The position numbers were made by a program, and so were the translations under genes. The notes beneath the pieces were generated by a model. The model saw nothing but the letters and a program-made list of their open reading frames with translations. It was not told the DNA's origin and ran no database searches. From Delphinus delphis (Eukaryota; Chordata; Mammalia; Artiodactyla; Delphinidae), in assembly GCF_949987515.2 (NCBI RefSeq), contig NC_082695.1:83869104-83933103 (forward strand): DNA of 64,000 bases, in the 5' to 3' direction. Positions 47,702 to 61,317 of this stretch are shown here, one piece after another (within the stretch, counting starts at the first letter, position 1; each line of letters starts with the position of its first letter).

Positions 47702-48165
47702 CCTGTTTACTTCGTCTGGGGCAATCTTCCTTTGACAAAGATAATCTTTCACAGGTTTAGAAATCATAACATGGAGGACTTTTATCTCTGCCTGGCCTTA
47801 GAGGAATGTTTTTGCTTTCATGAATTTCTGATTCATTTTCAGAAGATAAAAGTTTCCCTTAAATTTGGAAGCTTGTATTTCTCTTGGATAAAGACCACAC
47901 CAAAGTCCTTTAGTTTTCTCAGACTCTTAAATACATAGAAAGTCAGGCTAAATCACGTGTCAAAAGAACTGGGAATTACACTAGGTGGATCAAAATCATT
48001 TTTTTAGAGATGAAATATCTTAATGAGATTGATTTGAACTACGGGGCAGGAAATAAAATGATTGAATTCTCTAATTGAGGTACCTGTAGCTAAGCAATTC
48101 CTTTCACACATGTCTTGTATTTTTCATGTGTTAAAAGGGATCAGCCAACAATACTAATAACAGTA
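47702..48165. other. Non-coding DNA, nothing recognised
   Basis: No internal retroviral sequence recognised downstream of the LTR-like segments. Confidence 0.4.
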
Positions 48166-48192
48166 AACACACACACACACACACACACACAC
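48166..48192 (+). repeat. (AC)13 microsatellite
   Basis: Uninterrupted AC run, likely length-variable. Confidence 0.97.
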
Positions 48193-48312
48193 TTTCTCTG
48201 AAATAAAATGAAAAGTGCACTTAAAGAGTTTCTGTTCATCTTTCGGAAATCTTTCATGAGAGTCAAATCACCAGATCACACCTGGACAAGGCAGTTTTAT
48301 TTAAATTAGCTT

Positions 48313-48338
48313 TCCAAGTCCCTCTTCCAAGTCCCTCT
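48313..48338 (+). repeat. 13-bp exact tandem duplication
   Basis: TCCAAGTCCCTCT repeated exactly twice. Confidence 0.95.
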
Positions 48339-49830
48339 TGACAAGGATAACTACTTTTATAGCTTTAGAAAGAGGTATACTGCAATTGCCATTTTAATGT
48401 AAAAAATAAAGGAAGCTCCTTTTGAGAGGCAGCTGCTAGGTAAAGTAGGAAGTGATCCATCTTTTTCTGTCTTTTTTTTTTCCTACTTCTTTCCAGAACT
48501 TTCTCAGAGTATCTACTTTATTTTACTTTCAATTTAGAAAAGTATGTGCTTTCAAATTTGGGGTGAGTGTTTGTGACTCCAGGGCCAACTGGGGGCAATA
48601 GACAGGATTTCCTTAAATCTATTTATGACATGGTCAGACAATTGTTTCCTTCCTAATGGGAAGGAATCGCAGTAATATAGCTAGCAGCCACTTTCATTTG
48701 GGGGATGTAATAAAAGAGACTCTGTAGAAGGTCTTTTGCATCTCATTATCAGACATTCTTCTAAAGTAGCTCTTTATAATGGAAAAAAAGGAGTCTTTCT
48801 CCTGAGACTATCTAAAGCTCCATGCTGTTCATTAATAGGCCTGAACAGAGAGGTCTCACATCTTTATTCAAAACCAACATTGGACAAGTCTTTAAAGAAA
48901 TTATTAGGGCCCTCTTTGTTACCAAGGCTACCTTGTTTCTTTAACCTCATCCTCTGGCTGTGCACAGATCACTCCAAAGAGGGCACATCCAATTCCCTTT
49001 ACTGCAAATGAAGATGGACTCGCTACTGTGCCACGTGAATATTAACCAGTCAGTGGGCACTGGCAATCTGGAAGTGTGTGCTGAGTTTCTTTCTTTCCAT
49101 TTCTAAAAGAAGTAAATGAATTAAAAAAAAAAATTCTTGACTGGGGCATCTGGGCCCAGGAACTCAAATTATGAGAGCTGTAAAGAGAAAATTAATATGA
49201 GGTGTTGAAACTAAAGATATTCTAATCCTACCTGGCTGTGATGAGAAAAAGGTGTCAGGTGACAGGTTGGGTTAGGCCACACTCATCATTCAGAACAAAG
49301 TAATGTCATCTCTTTCTGTTCTGAAAATGAACCATTGTCTTAATAAACAGTTGAAATTAACAATGCATTTTTAGATTCACCAGAGGATGGATAATCAACT
49401 TCATTTTCACCCAGGTGAACCAGTCTCCTTGGCCTTTTCCCTCATGCCTGGAACTGCATCCATGGCCATGAATTTAAAAAAGCAGCTGAAGATAACATAT
49501 TTCATGTAATTACCATTGAAACTGCAGAAAATCCCACCTGGGAAAGGTTCTAAACCCTTAAAAAAACTACAAAGTGTTCACATGCTGCCAGCATGCCAGT
49601 GGCAATCATCTGAAACTCCACCGTTAAATTTAGAGAATGCCAAGGCACAGGGTCCCTGCATCATGAGAGAGAAAACTCCGTCTAAAAGATGGTTTGTTTG
49701 TAATGCTCTGTGTTAATGTGGACACACATGGGGCAGGGAATCGTCTTGCAAGCTCTGCTGCTTGTGGGCTGTGCATGGGGGCAGTCACACAGGCTCTAAA
49801 TACAGCCTGCCAAGGGTCAAAGCCTCATTA
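48339..49830. other. Non-coding DNA, nothing recognised
   Basis: A 91-codon frame at 48736-49011 has no recognisable domain. No repeat named. Confidence 0.4.
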
Positions 49831-49834
49831 TCCT

Positions 49835-49995
49835 CCTTATTAACCTTCTGTGACTCACCTTCCTCATCTGTAAAAGGGGCTCAGCAGCAGTTTGTATCTC
49901 ACAGAGTTGTGGAGGTAAAATGAGTTATAGAACGTGCAGCACTTAGAACGGTGCCCGGCGCACTACAGCGCTCTGTAAACTGTAGTTATTATTTC
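49835..49995 (-). repeat. MIR SINE, well preserved
   Basis: 'caccttcctcatctgtaaaa', 'ggaggtaaaatgagttatag', 'gcacttagaacggtgcccgg' and 'gctctgtaaactgtagttat' are minus-strand MIR in order. Confidence 0.8.
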
Positions 49996-50259
49996 TATCA
50001 GCTTGGTTCTACAAGGACACTTTTTTTCCTTGCCCCCCCCTTTACCTTTATTAACCAAGTGACAATCATTGCAAAATTTTAAAAATGCAAGTAAGTAAAA
50101 AGAGAATAAGATTACTCCTATTCCCACCATCAAAAATATACACTGGTATATAGTATCCCTATCACTTTTCACTGCCACTATGTAATTTCATTGATTTGAT
50201 ATATCTTGGGGGGCTTATATACACATTATTCTATGTGATGTTCTACATAAATAGCCAAG

Positions 50260-50700
50260 CAAATATCCTGCCTTCAAAGACTTTATATTTTAGTGGATAA
50301 GAAAGACTGTTTAAAGCATACATGCCTACACGCATGAGTGAATACATCCATAGATACATACACACACACATAAAATATTAAGTTAGGGAAGAGGATCGTG
50401 GAGAAGAACGCTTATTAAATGAATAGTGACTAATGGACAATGTTCTTTTAGGTAGGGTGGTCAGGAAAATGCTTTCTGTGGTGACATTGGAATAGAGACT
50501 AGAATTAACTGAGAGGGAATATCATGTAGGTATCTAGGGAAATAATTCTCTAGGCAGAGGGAACTGGAGGTAGAAAAGTCTGTCTGCATGCTGGGAGTCT
50601 TTTAGGCACAGTAGAATTAGTGTGCCTGGAATTCTGTGAGAGGGGAGAAAAGAGAGATGCTCTCTAGAAGTGTTCAGGTATCAGACCATCTATGGGTTGT
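50260..50700 (-). repeat. L2 LINE relic
   Basis: 'tgccttcaaagactttatat', 'tctctaggcagagggaactg' and 'ggagtcttttaggcacagta' follow minus-strand L2 order. Confidence 0.55.
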
Positions 50701-52055
50701 AGCTCATTGTAGGGACGTCGAATTGTGCTTAAGCAGAAGAGATTCCATTGGCGGATTTAGAGTGGGAGAATATAAATATGTGTAAATATTTAAAAATAAC
50801 ATCTTATAGGCTCTGTAACAAGTGTATGCTATTCTGTAACTTACTTTATACTGTATATAATATATATATACAAACATACATATAGTTAGGCATCAAAGCC
50901 CAGGTAATATTGTCCCAGCCTAATTACTATTAGTCTGGGACAATGTGTAAGGTGAAAACTTCCTGGGCACAGAAGGACCCAATACCTAAATAAGCCGATT
51001 CTCCTGTGATGTTCCCTGCAGGATTTCCTTTCATGAAGCTGTGGCAATTCAAGTGACAAAAGCGCCAAATTGGCTCTATGGGCACGTGCCTCACTTACGT
51101 GGCTAAGCTAGGGGAGAAAAGACAGCAAGATATTATGAGTCAGAGGCTCTCGAGTCCGCAAGCTCAAGATGTATCCTTTAGGATGGATGAGACCGTGTGT
51201 GCTTCCTTTCTAAGTAATTATTTTTCATTATATTATTATTTATTTATTATTTTACTTTGTATGAACATATTTTGTTAATTATATGGGCAGACAGTTGTCA
51301 CTGTGATACACACTGCCCTGTTGAAGATTTTCAAATTACTTAATTTCCAACTTCAATTATAAAAATATTTTTAATTATAGCCCATTTTTATAATCTATAT
51401 TTTTAAGTTTTAGTCAAGTCAATATACCTATAAAGAATTTGTATTTGTTCACTCCTGAAAAATCTACTTATCTCTTGCACATTTTCAAAAGCCTTATTTA
51501 CTTAATTCCTTTTGATTTCTCAGGTACTATTTGTCTATCATAGATACTATTTTAAATATGTTCTAATTGTGTGTGCACCCAATCTGTTTTCTTATGCTTT
51601 GTTTTTAAATTATCTGTTCAAAAATACATTTATTTATGGCTTAATACTTTGAGCTATGTTCAGAAAACCTAACCTCCGTCTCAAGATTATATAAATACAT
51701 ATCCTTTCATATTTTTAAATACTTCTCTCAGATTACCTTTGCATTTAGGTCTTGAACCATTGGGTAGGCTCTGTCCATGAGAGGCTCTGTCAGGCACCTG
51801 GAAGGTGCAGGAAGGAAGCAGTCATCTATTATCCTGCTCTCATCAGGAGCCTAGAGCAGCAGTGGCAGCGGGGAGGCTGCAGACCAAGAAACTTGGTGCT
51901 GGTTTCAGCAACACAATCAGCTGGACTGCCCGGGTGCTGGCCCCTCTGTTGGGCATCTCCTAGAAGCGACAGCCAGTGCTACTAATAGTTTTTGATCAGT
52001 TCTTTATATTAAGTATGTGTTTCAAACACCTGAAGCAGCTTCGATTATTTTTTGC
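50701..52055. other. AT-rich non-coding DNA
   Basis: Includes an (AT)n run at about 50852-50872 and a (TTA)-rich stretch at 51226-51255. No other element recognised. Confidence 0.4.
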
Positions 52056-52059
52056 CTGG

Positions 52060-52830
52060 GCCTTGACTAATTGGACCAACTATTTCCCAAGCTGTCACTT
52101 TTATCTTCTATTAAATCACCTCCACTCTCCCTTACACCCCTCCTCAACGCTTGGGTTCCCTTTCATGTGTCCTACTGCAAATACCCTCCATCTCAAAACT
52201 CTCTAGTAAACCTCTCTGCAGCAAAGGGATCTTTCCCAAGTACAAATCTCATATTGTCATTCTCAGCTTTGTTGAAAACTTTCTGTGAATGACCATTTTT
52301 TTTTTCCAACAAAGACAAAACCTATGAAAGCCTCTGCATGATGCTAAGCAAATGGTCTTTTGACTCCACTTCCTGACTCATCTTGAACTGTGTTCATTCT
52401 AACTTTCTCACTGTTCGTACAAACCTGAGACTGGTTTTCTTCTAATCTTCATGCTGCCAAGCTTCTCTCCACCCCAGGACCTGTGTTCATGATGTTTCCT
52501 CTCCCTTTAAAGCTGTTTCTTCCCTTTGTTCATTTTTTTCAGTCATTTGATGTGTATCACTTATTAAATCAAGACTTCTCATACCTGATTAGTCTAATCC
52601 TCTATTAGAGTTTATTACTGTGTACATATCCTACATTACACTTGGCAAAATTACAAATTTAATATTTGCAGTGGAGATTATTGGATTAATATCTGGTATC
52701 TTTCACTCCAACCAGACTTAAAGTCTCATGCGTGCAAAGGATGTGTCTGCTTTTGCTCATTCTTTAATTCCAGAAACTAGCACAGTGCCTGATATATTGG
52801 GTTCTATGATTACTTACTGCGGCCCTTATT
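52060..52830 (+). repeat. L2 LINE relic, ~770 bp
   Basis: Long run of L2 3' landmarks: 'aaatctcatattgtcattctc', 'ttgttgaaaactttctgtga', 'gaaagcctctgcatgatgct', 'ctgccaagcttctctccacc', 'caggacctgtgttcatgatg', 'cagacttaaagtctcatgcg' and 'agcacagtgcctgatatatt'. Confidence 0.7.
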
Positions 52831-53352
52831 CCTAGATTCTCTGCTGGGTTCATGTGCTGTTCCACTTCTATACTAGGCTATCTTATATGATTAGAGGAGT
52901 GTTGTAATGTCCTTTGCTCCATGATACAGTAAGCCTCCCTGCGTCATTCTGCTCTTTTTTCACGATTTTATTGACTATTCTTGTATACCTTTTTCCAGGT
53001 GACCTTTATAATTGTTTTTCTGGTACAAAAACAATAACTAAAACAATAACCACAATGATAGAAATAATAATAATTAGGATTTTAATAAGAGCTGATGTTC
53101 TAATATGTTTGTTTAGGAAAGATAATGCTTTCAAACAACCCCTAGCAGTGGGCATTGGGTTTGTTTGCAGGTGTTTTATATTATAAATAGCTTGTGTCCA
53201 TATGCATGTATCTTTCTTTTCAAAAGATAAGTTTAAATTTTATGCATTTTATTGTATGTGAATTTTAACCTAAGAAGGGGAAAAAAGTGTAAGCACATGT
53301 TGAACCCTAGATTATATGCTTAACAAAGAATTTAAGGTATACTGGTGTCTGT
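52831..53352. other. AT-rich non-coding DNA
   Basis: A 90-codon frame at 52914-53186 shows no motif. No repeat named. Confidence 0.4.
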
Positions 53353-53354
53353 CA

Positions 53355-53495
53355 CTTACTTTTTTTTCTTTTTCTTTTATATTGGAGTATAGTTGATTAA
53401 CAATGTTGTGTTAGTTTCAGGTGTACAACGAAGTGACTCAGTTTACATATACATATATCTATTCTTTTTCAAATTATTTTCCCATTTTTATTAAA
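53355..53495 (-). mobile_element. Short L1 3' tail
   Basis: 'ttatattggagtatagttga', 'ttaacaatgttgtgttagtt', 'tcaggtgtacaacgaagtga' and 'ctattctttttcaaattatt' are the reverse complement of a cetartiodactyl L1 3' end. The T-rich tail is at 53361-53378. Confidence 0.85.
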
Positions 53496-54532
53496 GAATA
53501 TCAGAAAATGAGGTGAGTTAATAAATGAACAGAGGGATGGATGGATTCAAACATGGTAAAGTGAATTTTAGACAAATAGTAATTATAAAATCTAGACGGT
53601 TGGTATATGAGATTTACTATAAAATTATTTTATTGTTTATGTATGTTTGAAAATATTCCTAATAAAATATTGGAATGAGAATTATAAACATCATAATCAG
53701 GATAATGATATTTGCCATGATCTTGTTTCTGGTACCTAAATTATATTTTTGAGGAAATATTAATGCATCATAGTGAATTTATAGAAAAATGATATAAAGC
53801 TAAAATTTTATATTTGACCAAATTTCCATTAATATATTTAAATAAAACTTTCATACAATTTATTTTCCATTTACTATCAGTCTCCTATTCATGGGTTTTT
53901 CACGGATTCCAGCAAGATTCTGTTAATTCATGTTTATTTTAAAACAATTTTTCCCAAACAATTAAATGCATTATATATTTTCTTATAATCATATATATAT
54001 CAGCTTTATTCCTGTATTGACCTTTAATATAATTTGTTGTTTTACTATAATATTTTTGCTCATGTTTTCCATGTGAAGCAAATAATATATACTCTACAAT
54101 TATTATTAATTAAATGGATTCTTTCAAATATGGTTCACTTAAATATTTACATAACTTTAGTAGCCAAAGTAGTGATTTAAACATTTCTGGCAACACAATT
54201 GCTACATTTTTAAAACAATTGCAATACTTTATTTACAATTTGGGTAAACTGTTTCTCTTTTTCTTTTCTGCTTGATATTGAAAGTCTCCTTATTGGAAGC
54301 TCTAGAATTTAAAACTTCAAATTTTCTAAATTTAAATATACCCAGATCACTTAAAAAAGAGAGATGCCTTATAGCAGTAATTTTAAGTTTGTAAATCTTT
54401 TGCAATCTTAAATTCACACTATATCTATTTTAATATTATTCATTATTCTTTATTCTTCTACATGTTTAAACTATTCCTTTCACGTAATATTGGTATTTGA
54501 TAATTTTATAGTAATTACCGTATGTTATGGGA
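53496..54532. other. Very AT-rich non-coding DNA
   Basis: No element recognised. Confidence 0.45.
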
Positions 54533-54921
54533 TGAATTGTGACCCCCTTCCAAATCCATATGTTGAAGTCCTAACCCAAGCACTTCAGAATGTGGCAATA
54601 TTTGCAGATAGGGTCTTTAAAGAAGTAAGTAAGGTAAAATGAGGTCATTGGAGTGGGCCCCAATAAGAGTCATATTCAGTATGACTGGAGTCCTTATAAA
54701 AAGAGGAGATTAAGACACAGACACACAAGAGGGAAGACCATGGGAGGACACAGGGAGAAGACAGCCATCAGCAACCCCAGGAGAGAGTCATCAGAAGAAA
54801 CCAAACCCACCGATGTCTGGATCTTGAACTTCTAATCTCTAGAATTGTGTTAAAATAAATGTCTGTTGTTTAAGCCTCCCAGTCTGTGGTACTTTGTTAT
54901 GACAGTCTTGGAAAACTAATG
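54533..54921 (+). mobile_element. MLT1 (MaLR) LTR, near full length
   Basis: Starts TGTTATGGGATGAATTGTGA. It continues 'atatgttgaagtcctaaccc' and 'cagaatgtggcaatatttgc', has the poly(A) signal 'aaaataaatgtctgttgttt' at about 54853, and ends 'ggaaaactaatg'. Both LTR ends match the family's TG...end pattern. Solo LTR. Confidence 0.92.
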
Positions 54922-57734
54922 TCGTGACTATCATTTCTCAAATTATTCTGCAGAACAAAATGTTCTTAAAATGTTTTAAAAGTTTCTCAAATTTGAATAT
55001 GTATGAATATATATTATTTCTTTTGGAGAAGATCAAAGTATACTTTGGAGACGATACAGTTTCAAATGGCATTAATACATGGTCATTTTTGATGCTCCTA
55101 TAGGACTCCTGACAGAATGGGTTAAAAAGAAAACAAAAAATTCAATCTAGATTTATTTATTTTTTATTCTTGCTACAACGTATCTATTGCAAAATTTTAA
55201 AATTTAATTAAAAAGATGGAACAGTAGGTGGTAATATTTTATAAATTCCTACTGTCCTTATGGGTATAGTATCTGGATATTAAAATATCCAGTGACAACA
55301 TCATATACAAATTTGAAAAGTGCTGTAAATCAAGCAACCTGGATGGAATGGAGGAAAAGGTACTCTCAAAAAACTGTGTTAGATTACTCACACTGATGCC
55401 ATAGATGTGTGTGAATAGCTTGAATAAAATTATTTTATGTAAGAGAGGACATATGTTATAGATCTAAATTAATATGCCATTTATATGTAGGTTAATTAAA
55501 TATATGACAAAGTAAATGAACCTTAAAATTAGACATTTAACTATTTCGTTTATACCCTTAGAATTTAGATATCCATGTTCACCAAAAACCTTCTATGTGT
55601 TAATGTACATTCAGTTTAAGCATTTGAAATAGGCCAGCAAAAAACAAACAAAAGAAAACGACAAATATAAGTAGAAATATAACTATATATATATATATGC
55701 TAGGCATCTGTCATTCTAAGTGTCTGATGCATTCTTTTGCCTTTATAACTAAAGAAATTGTCTAGATTATTTTTTTTGGAGTGGTTGAGGAAATATTTCA
55801 GCAAAAGATAAAAAACTGCCTGAAAACAGTTTAACTTGTGTTATCTTAAAGCCTTGCCTCTCTGTCATGTTTGCAATTTCCATGAGCTTTGCAATTCTAG
55901 CTTTTCCCCTTGTGCAAGTCTAGACAATGAGTGACTTCAGTTTCTGCTCCTTGCTTGCTAGTGTAGCACAAAGGTAATGGGGGAAAATAATGGATGGATA
56001 GTCCATTGTTTCTGCTATTTATTTGCTTTGCTCATCACACTTTTCCATTTTTACCTAGACTTTGAAATCCCCTGACTCAGGAAAGGGAGCTCGTGGCAGA
56101 AATGAGAAGGGAAACAGAAGTTAGTGTTCCTTTTGAGCTTTCAAGAGTCAAGGACAGGACCAAAAGTAGCTTGGAAAACCAACTTCTTTAGACACTCCCT
56201 GACACTTTCCTTGGTCCGCCCCAACCAGCAGGGATACGGGATCAAATGATGTCTTTGTCAGGGTAGAAAAGGTATGCATAATTATCGAGGCAGCCAAGCA
56301 GTTTGCCGCTTGGAGAAGGGACCTTGAGTCTTAGGTGTCATGAGCCAGGATGAGCTGAGAGGGAATGATAAAACTACCAGAGAAATTTGGTACTCTAGGT
56401 CATTGAAGACCTGTCATTTTCTTTGTTGGGATTTGGGAAAGGGCTTAGCTGACTGTCCTTCATGTGACACCGGCATCTTGCAACAACTGTGGAATTCAAG
56501 AGGCATCACTGTCTACAGCCAGATGCAGGGATGCAGGAGTGGTTGGGGCAGGAAATAGAGCCCATGGGGCTCCATGCGGTGAGGATGCGGGAGTGGACCC
56601 AGAGCCTACAGACCTGTGAACAGAAAATTATGTGATGTAACAGTGCTGCAGGTTGAGTGGAGGGGGCACTACTACCACAAAGGCAAATGAAAAATAAGAC
56701 AAACTCCTTTTTGGTCTGCCCTAGAGAAAGAAAAGCAACAAGAACAACAACAAACAGTTGGACCTAAACCATAAAACTGATATAACAAAGATAATGCTGA
56801 AGTTATCAGGACCAAGGACTACAGAACCATGTGTCGGCCCATCATCACACCACCATCCTTTGGACTCCTGTTTCTTGACTCACTCATCAATAGCTGCACA
56901 CACACTGCCTGATGCATGTGGGAGGGGTGTTCACCCAGAACACGGCCAGTGTGAAGTCACAACTAACTGGGATTCATTCCTACTGAGTCGGACCTTGTTG
57001 CTTGATCATTTCTCACTGGTTGAGAAGAACACGGCTCTTGTTTAAGTGAAAGGCTGTAATCATTAATCACTCTTACAGCAAAACCATGTAAGACTGAATT
57101 GAGGAGTTGTTCAAATACTGATATTTGGTCTTAATTATTTAACAGCCAGGCCACAGACAAAGGCAAAACCATGTATAAACCGCAACTATTAAGTAGCTAG
57201 CTTGTTTTTATGCATACGAACCCATCCAGCTAAAACCATATCAATCAGGCAGTTTTTTAAAGTAAACTTGTTAGACATTTAAAAAAAAAATTTAATGAAA
57301 AAATTTTTTTAAATTATATGTGTTTGAGAGCCAAATGTATTTCTGTTGTAGAAACAGTGGGACTCATACTCTGCCCACCAAGCATAAGTTTTTAAAATTA
57401 CTATGTAGTAGAAAATCCACATATGATACTTATAAAAGTCATAAAATATAATTTTCTTTTTATTTTATGACTACGGAACAGACTCCTGAGGTAGTTAAAA
57501 TTCTACACGAAACACTTGAGCAATGCTTCCTCCTACATATGCTCTCCTTAATGTATCAGATGAGTGGTGCCCCAGAATTATTTAAAGGACAGATTAGGAA
57601 CCTTTGATGAGCCATGTCCTGCTTCCTCATCTCAGATCACCACCCGCAGTTTCCTTCTCTTTCCTCCCCAAACCCAAAACATAGGTCTTTTTTTTTAAGT
57701 TTTTCAAAAGCGCCTTGTTTTTTCCCACTTGTGA
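54922..57734. other. 2.8-kb stretch without a nameable element
   Basis: AT-rich to mixed. Includes (AT)n at 55683-55698. The segment 56640-57050 is more GC-rich and holds a 95-codon frame without motifs. Confidence 0.4.
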
Positions 57735-58115
57735 GTGTTTGCATCTGCTGTTCCATCTGCTGGAATCCCTGAGTCCCTGCGCTGTGATTCCCAGGTGACT
57801 TCTTTTCCTTTTGTAGATCCCAGAAAAGCATCACCTCTATCTGCTATTTGCCTTTCTATCTCCCCACCCACACTGCCTCAGATCCCAACTCCACTCTTTC
57901 CCTCCCCTCATCACCAAACCAATTCACATGTTCTCACACCACTCACTGAGTTTTTTCATAACATTTATCTGATTTTGCGATTTTAGTGTTTACAGAATGA
58001 TTATTTGATTAATACCTTTTACTTTCTCCCTAATGTGTAGGATTCTTCGTGGATCTTAGTGTTCCTTCTGTTATCATTATGTCTTAAGTGTGAGACATAT
58101 GGTAGATGCACAATA
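57735..58115 (+). repeat. L2 LINE relic
   Basis: 'gctgttccatctgctggaat', 'ccaggtgacttcttttcctt', 'gtgagacatatggtagatgc' and 'acaataaacgt' match L2 3' order. Confidence 0.65.
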
Positions 58116-58131
58116 AACGTTTTTCCATATT

Positions 58132-58462
58132 GTCTGAGTCAGTCTGGGCTTCCAGAACAGACTGCCATAGCAGGGTGGCTTAAACAACAAACATTTATTT
58201 CCCAAGATCAAGGTTCTGGCAGGTCACTGTCTGGTGAGGGCATTCCCCCTGGTGTGCAAACATTCTTCCTCTCCTTGTGCCCTCACTTGTTGGAGAGCAG
58301 AGAATGGTCCTCTCTCTCTCGTTTCTTTAATAAGGAGGGCTCCACCCACATGGCCAAATTACCTCCCAAGGACCCCACGTCCATCACACTGGAGATTTAA
58401 GCTTTTACATATGAATTTCTGAGGTTAGAGGGTGGATAATACAAACATCTAGTCCATAGCAC
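58132..58462 (-). mobile_element. MaLR LTR (MST/MLT1-like), solo
   Basis: Minus-strand LTR: 'gtctgagtcagtctgggctt', 'agcagggtggcttaaacaac', 'aaacatttatttcccaagat', 'aattacctcccaaggacccc' and 'acatatgaatttctgaggtt'. Confidence 0.8.
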
Positions 58463-58930
58463 ATATATTTACCATATAATGCCAAATGGCAAACAATATA
58501 AATAATCTTAGATGTTTCCATAAATCTCTGAGTCTATTTATCATCTTTGAAAAGGTAAAGAGCAAAGGAGATATTGGTAATTATCCTAAAAGCATTTTGA
58601 AGTGCTAAAGCACTAATGGAAATCTCTCATGAGGGTTTCTTCACTTCAGCTTCTTAACCTCTGCATATCTAAAGATTCTGGAGAGTCAGTCAACCCGAAG
58701 CACCTCCCACTACACAGGGTCCATGAAGGAGATAGTAGGTCTATCCCTTTCAAGTTGCCTTTGGGTATGAGAACAACAATGGCTTTCATTCTTCCAAGGG
58801 AAAACCCAAATCCCAAGACAAGGTCCTGAGTCCCATCCTGAGATGAGGAAGAGAGAAACACATAACATTCTTGAAATATTATTCAGGTTGTAAAGAGGTA
58901 TTAAGTAACTTGCCTCAGGCCATCATGGAA
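58463..58930. other. Non-coding DNA, nothing recognised
   Basis: No nameable element. Confidence 0.4.
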
Positions 58931-58937
58931 AAGCTAC

Positions 58938-59056
58938 TTTTTTTTTTGGCCACACCTTGCAGCTTGCAGGGTTTTAGTTCCCGGACCAGGGATTGAACCC
59001 ACGCTCTCCACAATGAGAGCACAGAGTCCTAACCACTGGACCAACAGGGAATTCCC
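58938..59056 (-). mobile_element. Short tRNA-derived SINE (CHR/Bov-tA-like)
   Basis: Minus-strand ~119-bp SINE of the same short type as 12188-12313: 'tttggccacaccttgcagct', 'ggaccagggattgaacccac' (B-box region) and head 'ccaacagggaattccc'. The repeat AAGCTAC at 58931-58937 and 59057-59063 is the likely TSD. Confidence 0.88.
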
Positions 59057-59063
59057 AAGCTAC

Positions 59064-61317
59064 ATGTTTAAAATTTAAATCTAGGAGTTCACCCTGTCAT
59101 CCAATTTTTGCCAAATGCTTTTCTTTTTTTAGACAAGTATCATTCCGTTTTCCTTATTTTCAGAAAACCTGACATTTGTTCATGTGTTATGTTCATGATT
59201 ATATGATTTTTCCTTCTTGTAGTCCACACTCAATTACCCACAGTATTGGTCTATAAAATCGGTTTGTAAATATAGAAAACAGATAAACTGCAATGGTAGT
59301 TTCCAAATGATACAGTTCCTAAAAACAAAACAAAACAATGAAGATGGAGACCAAGATGTCATATCGAGGGACAAATGTTGATTTGCATTTTGCCTTTTAC
59401 CTATACCTTGTTCATCTTAATGAAATTGTTACACAGGAAGAGAGGGGGTGCCTAAAATAGTAGGGGGGGGGGAATACCGGAAGAAACAACCTCATGCATT
59501 AAAGTCAATATGTAAACAAAATATAGACAATGCAGTTTTCAGAAATTATATCTTGTACTCCTCCTTTGCTTTTCCTTCATGTTTTTAACATTGCTCTCTT
59601 TCATTTATGAGTATTTTCTCTAGCCCTCATGATGATTCTTGCTACCCTATGTGTCAGGGTCACCTCTTCTGGGACTATAATCTAACCTTCTTAGTGTCTC
59701 ATCACTTTACTAATTCACAAAAATCAGCACAGCCTTCCAACCACAATTCTTACAACAAGGCACTAGATCATTTTGTGCAAGGATGTGTCATCCTATGATT
59801 CAACATGAAATACATCAGGAGGAAGTAAAATTGTTCTGTAGCAGGATCGCCATAAAGCATCTCCATTAAATCCCCTCTCCTGCTCTCACTCACATCTGTT
59901 TGACAGAAGAACATTTCTTAGGTAACAGGGTTTTTTTAAATGAGGGTATTGTCATCGTCAACACCGTTGTTTATTTCATTTATGAGTTTTCTACTCTGAA
60001 GAGGTCTAGGAAGTTACCTCAGAGGGTGGCATTGAGAATGTAAGGGTAGGATACATGTTAAAAGGACCTGAAAAGACTTGGAAGAGCTATAGAAATATAA
60101 AATATTATCCTAGCAAAGCAATTCTTAGTTTTTAAACAATATCTGTAAAGATAACCACAGAAGTCAGAATAATGCCAGAAAGCAAGATAAAGCACACTTG
60201 CACAGGCAAGAGTTTCTGCATGAAGGAGTAAGGATAGGATAAAAAGTTAAATAGCCAAGCCGACACAAGGCAACCACAAAAGAGAAAAAGAGACCAAGGA
60301 AGAGGAATTAACGGGAAAATCATTTAATGTAGCTCAGCTATGCAAACAGCTGTGGACATACCCTTGCGTGGATGAGGCCAAAGGGCCAAAGGGCTTATAC
60401 AAGGGAATATGTAATCAGATGTTTAGTTTTATTGTTGCTGTTTAACTTAGCTTTGGGTGCCACAAGTTTGCATTGGTCTTTTGGCCCTGTGTGCCGCCAA
60501 GAGGAACAAACACTGCCACCATCCAGTATGGACTAAGCCGGAATGCATGTGCAGGGTTTTAGCAGGGAGATCAAACTCCCATATCTCTCCAGGAAAGAAG
60601 AACACACAATTATTTTTACCTTTTCCCACATGAGATCTGGCAGTGGTATGGAAAATTCTTTTTTCCCACTTGGATTCGAAACTCTCAGGCAAAATTCCAT
60701 CTTTCTTATGTTTTGAGCAGCCAAGTAGACAGTGGAACTTAGCAAGTAATAACTGCAAACGAAACAAAAACAATTCTGTTTGTGTTCTGCAGAGATAACA
60801 AAATATGCAGAAAAGAAGAAAGGGGTAAATGCCTCATGACCAGAGAACATTCTTTACAAACCTTGAATTGACTTTTTTTGTCTCCTTCCAAGAACAAGGA
60901 AAGCAAAAATGCTGTGATTAAGGACTCAGCAGTGGGCGGTGGATAAATAACACCCAGAAGGATCTACTAATGACGGTGTCTTATAATAAGTAAAGGCAAT
61001 GTTCTGTTGGCCAGAAGCCATACCCTATAATTTATTACATTCTATCCAAAAACTGTGTGGCATGATTCATTAAAAACAGTGAGAATGAGATGTGACGTCC
61101 GAAGGTATTCATGTTGAACAGTAAAACCAAAGCTAATTATCTGACAGTAAAATCAGGGAAGTAATGCCTACTCATTTTCTACTTGAGGCCATGAACCAAA
61201 TTCATGGCAAGACCTCCGTCACGCCCTTGTTTCTTAAATAAGGATAAGGAGACACATTCAAAATTAACTCTCAAAAACATTTGTAAAATGAGTGTTATTA
61301 TAACAAATAGGACTTCT
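59064..61317. other. Non-coding DNA, nothing recognised
   Basis: A G11 run lies near 59462-59472. Open frames of up to 108 codons on the minus strand at 60447-60850 lack motifs. Confidence 0.4.

Noticed and set aside
48736..49011. Possible retroviral pol fragment in a 91-codon frame
   Set aside because: I could not match the order of any pol motif. Similarity was limited to single words.
50032..50040. C-run as a functional G-quadruplex site
   Set aside because: A single short homopolymer. No pattern of four G-tracts on the minus strand.
60447..60850. Overlapping minus-strand frames of 105-108 codons as a gene
   Set aside because: Overlapping frames in different phases, no motif and no supporting signals.
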